A stretch of DNA of 7,962 nucleotides from Clostridiales bacterium DTU092 (GTDB lineage Bacteria > Bacillota > Clostridia > Caldicoprobacterales > Caldicoprobacteraceae): positions 1 through 7,962 of the forward strand of contig LFTM01000130.1 of NCBI GenBank assembly GCA_001513505.1. The letters run 5' to 3'. Position numbers and translations under genes: made by a program. The notes under the pieces are model-generated. The model made no database searches and had not been told where the DNA came from. It saw only the letters and a program-made list of their open reading frames with translations. Positions 4,611 to 7,962 of the stretch are shown here, piece by piece (the stretch's first letter is position 1; each line of letters starts with the position of its first letter).

Positions 4611-5438
4611 ATGAAGCGTATAGGTTATCTCGGACCCCAGGGTACGTTTACTCATGAAGCGGCTGTAACATATGCTGACGGAGGATGCTGGGAATTCGTT
4701 GACTATTCCGATATCCCCGGACTAATCCAGGGTGTGGACAGCGGTGAAATTGACCAGGCCGTGGTACCAATGGAGAATTCCCTGGAAGGAACGGTAAACG
4801 CAACCGTTGATATGATCATCCACGAGGTGGATGTCAGGATATACGGAGAATTAATCCTGCCGGTTACTCACTGTCTTCTTGCCCGGCATGGAGTGGATAT
4901 CAAGGATTTAAAGCTGGTATTGTCCCATCCTCATGCACTTGCACAATGCAGAACGTTTTTGCGCCGTACACTGGGCGGCATTCAGACAAGACCAACTACC
5001 AGCACGGCTGCAGCAGCCAAAGAAGTAATGAATGGTCGGGATGAGTGGGGTGCTATTGCCAGCAGACATGCTGCCGGTGTGTACGGTCTTAATATTTTAT
5101 GCGAGAATATACAGGGGAATTATCAAAACAGCACCAGGTTTGTGATTCTGTCCAAAGAATTGAGAGAACCAACCGGATGTGATAAGACGTCGATTGTATT
5201 CAGTGTGGACGATAAACCCGGCAGCCTGTTTCATGCCCTCAAGATCTTTGCCGATAGTAACATAAATCTTACCAAGATAGAATCCCGGCCTATGAAGACC
5301 AGTCTGGGAGCGTATCTGTTCGTGGTTGATCTGGAAGGGCATATGCAGGACGATGTAGTGGGCAGTGCCCTGGAAAAGCTTGCACAGGAGAGTAAATATT
5401 TTGCTGTGCTGGGATCTTATCCTAAGTTTTTATTGTGA
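4611..5438 (+). CDS. pheA: prephenate dehydratase, monofunctional
   Basis: The enzyme converts prephenate to phenylpyruvate, the committed step of phenylalanine synthesis in the cytoplasm. The 275-residue product begins MKRIGYLGPQGTFTHEAA and shows VPMENSLEG (52-60), STAAAAKEV (131-139) and the catalytic TRF (175-177) in the dehydratase domain. An ACT regulatory domain follows (about 193-270) with the phenylalanine-sensing GSLFHAL (204-210) and ESRP (224-227), so feedback inhibition by phenylalanine is expected. There is no chorismate mutase domain. The ATG at 4611 has AAAGGGG six bases upstream and starts at the family's usual N-terminus; a longer in-frame ATG at 4515 lies inside the repeat relic and upstream of the promoter, so it is rejected. 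The gene has its own promoter and sits between the ribosomal operon and the MazG-like gene. No clear terminator follows. Confidence 0.96.
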   Translation: MKRIGYLGPQGTFTHEAAVTYADGGCWEFVDYSDIPGLIQGVDSGEIDQAVVPMENSLEGTVNATVDMIIHEVDVRIYGELILPVTHCLLARHGVDIKDLKLVLSHPHALAQCRTFLRRTLGGIQTRPTTSTAAAAKEVMNGRDEWGAIASRHAAGVYGLNILCENIQGNYQNSTRFVILSKELREPTGCDKTSIVFSVDDKPGSLFHALKIFADSNINLTKIESRPMKTSLGAYLFVVDLEGHMQDDVVGSALEKLAQESKYFAVLGSYPKFLL

Positions 5439-5531
5439 TAGTATAACCTGTGGAAAAGCTCAATTTTGTGAATGGTAATGATAAGACAAGTATTTTGATA
5501 AGATAAGGCGGATTTTTTATTGACGTTTTGA

Positions 5532-5561
5532 TGGACCATAGATGTGGATATAGAATATAAT
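5532..5561 (+). promoter_or_regulatory. candidate promoter of the MazG-like-yybS-gdpP operon
   Basis: A perfect TATAAT (5556-5561) has TGGACC (5532-5537, 4/6 of the consensus) 18 bases upstream. A better -35 (TTGACG, 5520-5525) is 30 bases away, too far to pair with it. The start of transcription would be near 5568, inside the inverted repeat described next. Confidence 0.45.
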
Positions 5562-5578
5562 ATATGTAGGACATATAT
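5560..5578. promoter_or_regulatory. perfect inverted repeat overlapping the -10, possible operator
   Basis: ATATATGT and ACATATAT form perfect 8-bp arms around a 3-base centre (AGG). The repeat overlaps the last two bases of TATAAT and covers the expected transcription start, the right place for a repressor site. The arms are A/T-rich, so a chance palindrome is possible, and no regulator can be named. Confidence 0.4.
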
Positions 5579-5628
5579 AAGTGGCGTACTAATGGAAGCT
5601 GAGCTCATGTGAAAGAGGTGTCAGCAGA

Positions 5629-5958
5629 TTGCGAATGGAAAACGACAGGGAACTGGACATTGCCAAGAATTTAAAGTTGATTGAATGGCTTAAAAGTGAA
5701 ATATTAACCTCGGTTGCCGAGATTTTCCGTATGCTGACGAGCAGTGTCAGGGTTTCTCAGGATGGGATTGCAGACTGCCTGGCCAGTATAATTGTGGGAT
5801 GTTATCTTTTAGGAAGAAGGCTGGGTCTCCATTACGGCGCTATAGACCAGAAAATTGCCAGCAAGATCCGCCTGGGTATTCTCGAAGAACATGATGTAGA
5901 GAAATATTACGGGGATTTAACTGAGTTAAATCAGCATATTAAGGCATATAGGGAATAA
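5629..5958 (+). CDS. MazG-like family protein
   Basis: This 109-residue protein is predicted to be mainly helical and soluble. It resembles the MazG-like family found in Clostridia (DIAKNLKLIEWLKSEIL near residues 10-26, then ADCLASIIVGCYLLGRRLGLHYGAID around 48-73, and EHDVEKYYGDL near 86-96). True MazG enzymes hydrolyse nucleoside triphosphates with an ExxE plus ExxD metal site; here the matching places read SEILTS and DGIAD, so the site looks degraded and catalysis is doubtful. Start: TTG at 5629 has AGAGGTG (5614-5620) eight bases upstream; an ATG at 5635 is 14 bases away and less likely. It is the first gene of a probable operon with yybS and gdpP. The function is unknown, and a regulatory or scaffold role is only a guess from context. 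Confidence 0.8.
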   Translation: MRMENDRELDIAKNLKLIEWLKSEILTSVAEIFRMLTSSVRVSQDGIADCLASIIVGCYLLGRRLGLHYGAIDQKIASKIRLGILEEHDVEKYYGDLTELNQHIKAYRE

Positions 5959-5973
5959 TATGGAGTGTTGGAC

Positions 5974-6948
5974 ATGAATCCAAAATTGAAAGCTGTTCTG
6001 GAAAGTGCACTTATTGCAGCTATAAGTACAGTTTTACTTATTATACTGGCCTTTGTACCAATATTAAATGTTGTTATTCTTATCTGGCCGGTTCCATTTA
6101 TTGTTATAGGGGTGAGAAGAGGACCGTGGGCAGGTGTCCTGGGGCTTGTGCTGGCCGGGCTGCTTCTTGGTGCTGTACTCCATCCTCTGCTGGGTATTGG
6201 TATGGTTGTACTGAACATTTTTCTTGTGCTCGGTCTTTCCTGGGCGATAGCCAGGCGCCTGGATCTGTTTGAATATATTGTTTTGTCGGCTGGTACGGTA
6301 CTGATTTCTATTATCGGCTCCATAAAGGCCTTCTCATGGTTTATGGGTAAAACGATCTTTGAATATGTAACCGATCAGTTTGGGAAGTTTATTTCCAGCA
6401 ATATAGCTGATTTCAGCCGGATTATGGATTTATACAACCAGTTTTTGGATCAGCCTGTTACACCCGAAAGGTTTACCAATATAATAATAGGGCAGCTGGA
6501 GCTGATGGTTCCTTTTGTGCCTGCCATGCTGATCATATTTGCCTTAATATATGGAACCATTAATCTAATGGTCTCCCGGGCAGCTTTAAGAAAACTTACC
6601 TACGATGTTCCCGAACTGCCTGAATTCAGCGACTGGATGCTTCCCAAAGGGGCAGGGCTGGGCTTTATGATAACCCTGTTTGTAGCATTTCTTGGAAACA
6701 TGTTTAGTATAAAGAATTTTGAAATAGTGTTTTATACACTGCAATCATTGTTTTCATTCATTTTTATGGTACAGGGTTTAGCGGTAGCAACTTTTTTTAT
6801 GAAATTTAAAATGAGTAAAATACCCGCTGTTGTAAGAACTATAATACTGGTATTGTTGTTTTTAATTATTCCGGTAATGTTTATGTCCTTAGGGATTATT
6901 GAACAGATATTTAATATAAGAAGAATATACCGGCGAATTAATTTATAG
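5974..6948 (+). CDS. yybS: DUF2232 membrane protein, YybS family
   Basis: This is an integral membrane protein of 324 residues with about eight hydrophobic segments: a cluster in residues 10-118, further segments near 180-205, 230-248 and 255-280, and a last one near 287-310, then a basic tail (RRIYRRINL). The central stretch at about 125-170 is more polar and may be a loop. The layout and the position directly before gdpP match YybS of Bacillus subtilis, whose molecular role is not established; some relatives resemble small-molecule uptake components. The ATG at 5974 is preferred because GGAG (5962-5965) lies eight bases upstream; GTG at 5965 and TTG at 5968 would overlap or abut that site. 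The gap from the MazG-like stop is 15 bases and to gdpP 20 bases, so co-transcription is likely. Confidence 0.85.
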   Translation: MNPKLKAVLESALIAAISTVLLIILAFVPILNVVILIWPVPFIVIGVRRGPWAGVLGLVLAGLLLGAVLHPLLGIGMVVLNIFLVLGLSWAIARRLDLFEYIVLSAGTVLISIIGSIKAFSWFMGKTIFEYVTDQFGKFISSNIADFSRIMDLYNQFLDQPVTPERFTNIIIGQLELMVPFVPAMLIIFALIYGTINLMVSRAALRKLTYDVPELPEFSDWMLPKGAGLGFMITLFVAFLGNMFSIKNFEIVFYTLQSLFSFIFMVQGLAVATFFMKFKMSKIPAVVRTIILVLLFLIIPVMFMSLGIIEQIFNIRRIYRRINL

Positions 6949-6968
6949 CTAAAAGAGGTGGATTATTT

Positions 6969-7962
6969 GTGAAAAGGCCCATATACAAGGGGCTTAGAGT
7001 TCCTGAAATTCCAATATATCTGACGGTTATATTCCTGTTTTCCCTGCTGTTACTGTATTTTGACTGGAAAGTAGGAATAATAGCCATAGCGTTTTCTATA
7101 TATCTTGCGTTTTATAACTGGAGGATTACCAGAAAGCGAAGGGTTGAGTGGACACGCTATCTTGAAGATTTGTCCGAAAACATAGACTGGTCAACCAAAA
7201 ACGCTGTCTTCAGCGTACCAATGCCATTTGTAGTAGTAGAGCTCGACGGTTTAATAAACTGGTATAACCCCCGTTTTGGACAGCTGTTTGCAGAGGGAAG
7301 CTTGCTTGGCAAGAATATAAAAGATTATATACCGGCGCTCAATCCCTATGATTTGATTGCTGATAAAAAAGATGACGGCGATAATATGGAAATACAGCTG
7401 AATGACAGAAAGTATCGAATGTATTGGACGCCAATCGGTGTTGGTAATAACAGGGAAAACAGCAAGATTCTTGTTTTTCTGTACTTCCAGGATATTACCG
7501 AAGAAATGCAGATGAAGGCAAAGTATGAGGAAGAACGCTCGGTGATAGTACTGGTGCATGTGGATAATTTCGATGAGGTTATGAACAATACCGATGAGGC
7601 AAAAAGGCCGGTGGTTCAGGCTCAAATTGAGGCTACACTTAGCGAGTGGGCAATCTCTCTTAATGCCGGGTGGAAGAAATATGAGCGTGACAAGTTTGTG
7701 ATGATTACCCGGGCTGATGTATTAAAGATTCTGGAAGAAAACAGGTTTCAGATTCTTGATTCCATTCGTGCAATAAGTGCGGGCAACAAAATTCCCGTTA
7801 CATTAAGCGTCGGGGTTGGGGCCGACGGGAAGAACCCCCTTGAGCTGATCCAGTTTGCCCAGTCTGCACTTGATCTGGCCCTGGGACGCGGAGGCGACCA
7901 GGTTGTGGTAAAACGGGGAACCAGACTGTATTTTTACGGGGGCAAGAGCAAGGAGGTTGAAA
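6969..7962 (+). CDS. gdpP: cyclic-di-AMP phosphodiesterase GdpP, N-terminal part
   Basis: GdpP (YybT) degrades cyclic di-AMP to pApA and so tunes potassium balance, cell-wall stress and beta-lactam tolerance. The window holds 331 residues and ends in an open frame; relatives are about 650-670 residues, so the catalytic DHH and DHHA1 domains lie beyond the edge. Seen: two membrane helices (about 14-31 and 34-50), a PAS domain (about 80-180, with FVVVELDGLINWYNPRFG) and a degenerate GGDEF domain (about 190-315) in which the signature loop is YERDKF, ending in ALGRGGDQVVVK, which is typical of GdpP. The loss of the GGDEF residues is normal for this family. The start is GTG at 6969 with AAGAGGTG (6953-6960) eight bases upstream. 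It follows yybS by 20 bases. In Firmicutes rplI and the replicative helicase gene often come next. Confidence 0.95.
   Translation, partial: MKRPIYKGLRVPEIPIYLTVIFLFSLLLLYFDWKVGIIAIAFSIYLAFYNWRITRKRRVEWTRYLEDLSENIDWSTKNAVFSVPMPFVVVELDGLINWYNPRFGQLFAEGSLLGKNIKDYIPALNPYDLIADKKDDGDNMEIQLNDRKYRMYWTPIGVGNNRENSKILVFLYFQDITEEMQMKAKYEEERSVIVLVHVDNFDEVMNNTDEAKRPVVQAQIEATLSEWAISLNAGWKKYERDKFVMITRADVLKILEENRFQILDSIRAISAGNKIPVTLSVGVGADGKNPLELIQFAQSALDLALGRGGDQVVVKRGTRLYFYGGKSKEVE

Noticed and set aside
5520..5525. TTGACG as the -35 for the MazG-like operon
   Set aside because: It is 30 bases from TATAAT and 23 from TATAGA, outside the usual 16-18 spacing.
5439..5531. Terminator after pheA
   Set aside because: T-rich runs are present (for example 5513-5518) but no stable stem precedes them, so none was called.
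7205..7914. Active diguanylate cyclase in the GGDEF-like region
   Set aside because: The signature loop reads YERDKF, and the domain order (two helices, PAS, degenerate GGDEF) is that of GdpP, where this domain is not a cyclase.

Overview
The window looks like a chromosomal segment of a low-to-moderate GC anaerobic Firmicute of the class Clostridia, possibly near Lachnospiraceae or Hungateiclostridiaceae. The evidence is strong AGGAGG-type ribosome binding sites, GTG and TTG starts, A/T-rich sigma-A promoters, an rpsF-ssb-rpsR cluster, and a MazG-like/YybS/GdpP cluster. The genus cannot be read from the sequence.

Left part (1-1459): the 5' end of a leftward sn-glycerol-1-phosphate dehydrogenase gene (AraM/EgsA type) is cut by the window edge. 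It diverges from a rightward gene for a DUF4886-type SGNH-hydrolase-like protein. The 308 bp between them hold candidate promoters for both directions, two micro-ORFs with good ribosome binding sites, and a short hairpin, but no recognisable gene.

Middle left (1460-3282): a candidate promoter precedes two tightly linked single-domain CHR-family (chromate transporter) genes. The 578-bp gap after them is filled by a family of long palindromic repeats: two full copies of 163-164 bp and one internally deleted copy. The two full copies differ by matched changes on both sides of their stems, so their folding appears to have been conserved.

Middle right (3196-4389): a good sigma-A promoter drives rpsF-ssb-rpsR (S6, single-stranded DNA-binding protein, S18), closed by a clear intrinsic terminator. 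A hairpin in the rpsF leader may be an S6:S18 autoregulatory site. S18 carries an apparent zinc site.

Right part (4390-7962): a half copy of the palindromic repeat lies just upstream of a well-formed promoter for pheA (monofunctional prephenate dehydratase with an ACT domain). After pheA come a MazG-like gene, a DUF2232/YybS membrane protein gene and the first 331 codons of gdpP (cyclic-di-AMP phosphodiesterase), spaced as one operon. A perfect inverted repeat overlaps the putative -10 element of this operon and could be an operator.

The genes are mainly housekeeping: ether-type glycerol phosphate synthesis, translation, DNA replication and repair, phenylalanine synthesis and c-di-AMP signalling. 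The least explained signal is the palindromic repeat family. Several gene starts were moved from the longest possible ORF to start codons that fit the ribosome binding site and the family's usual N-terminus.
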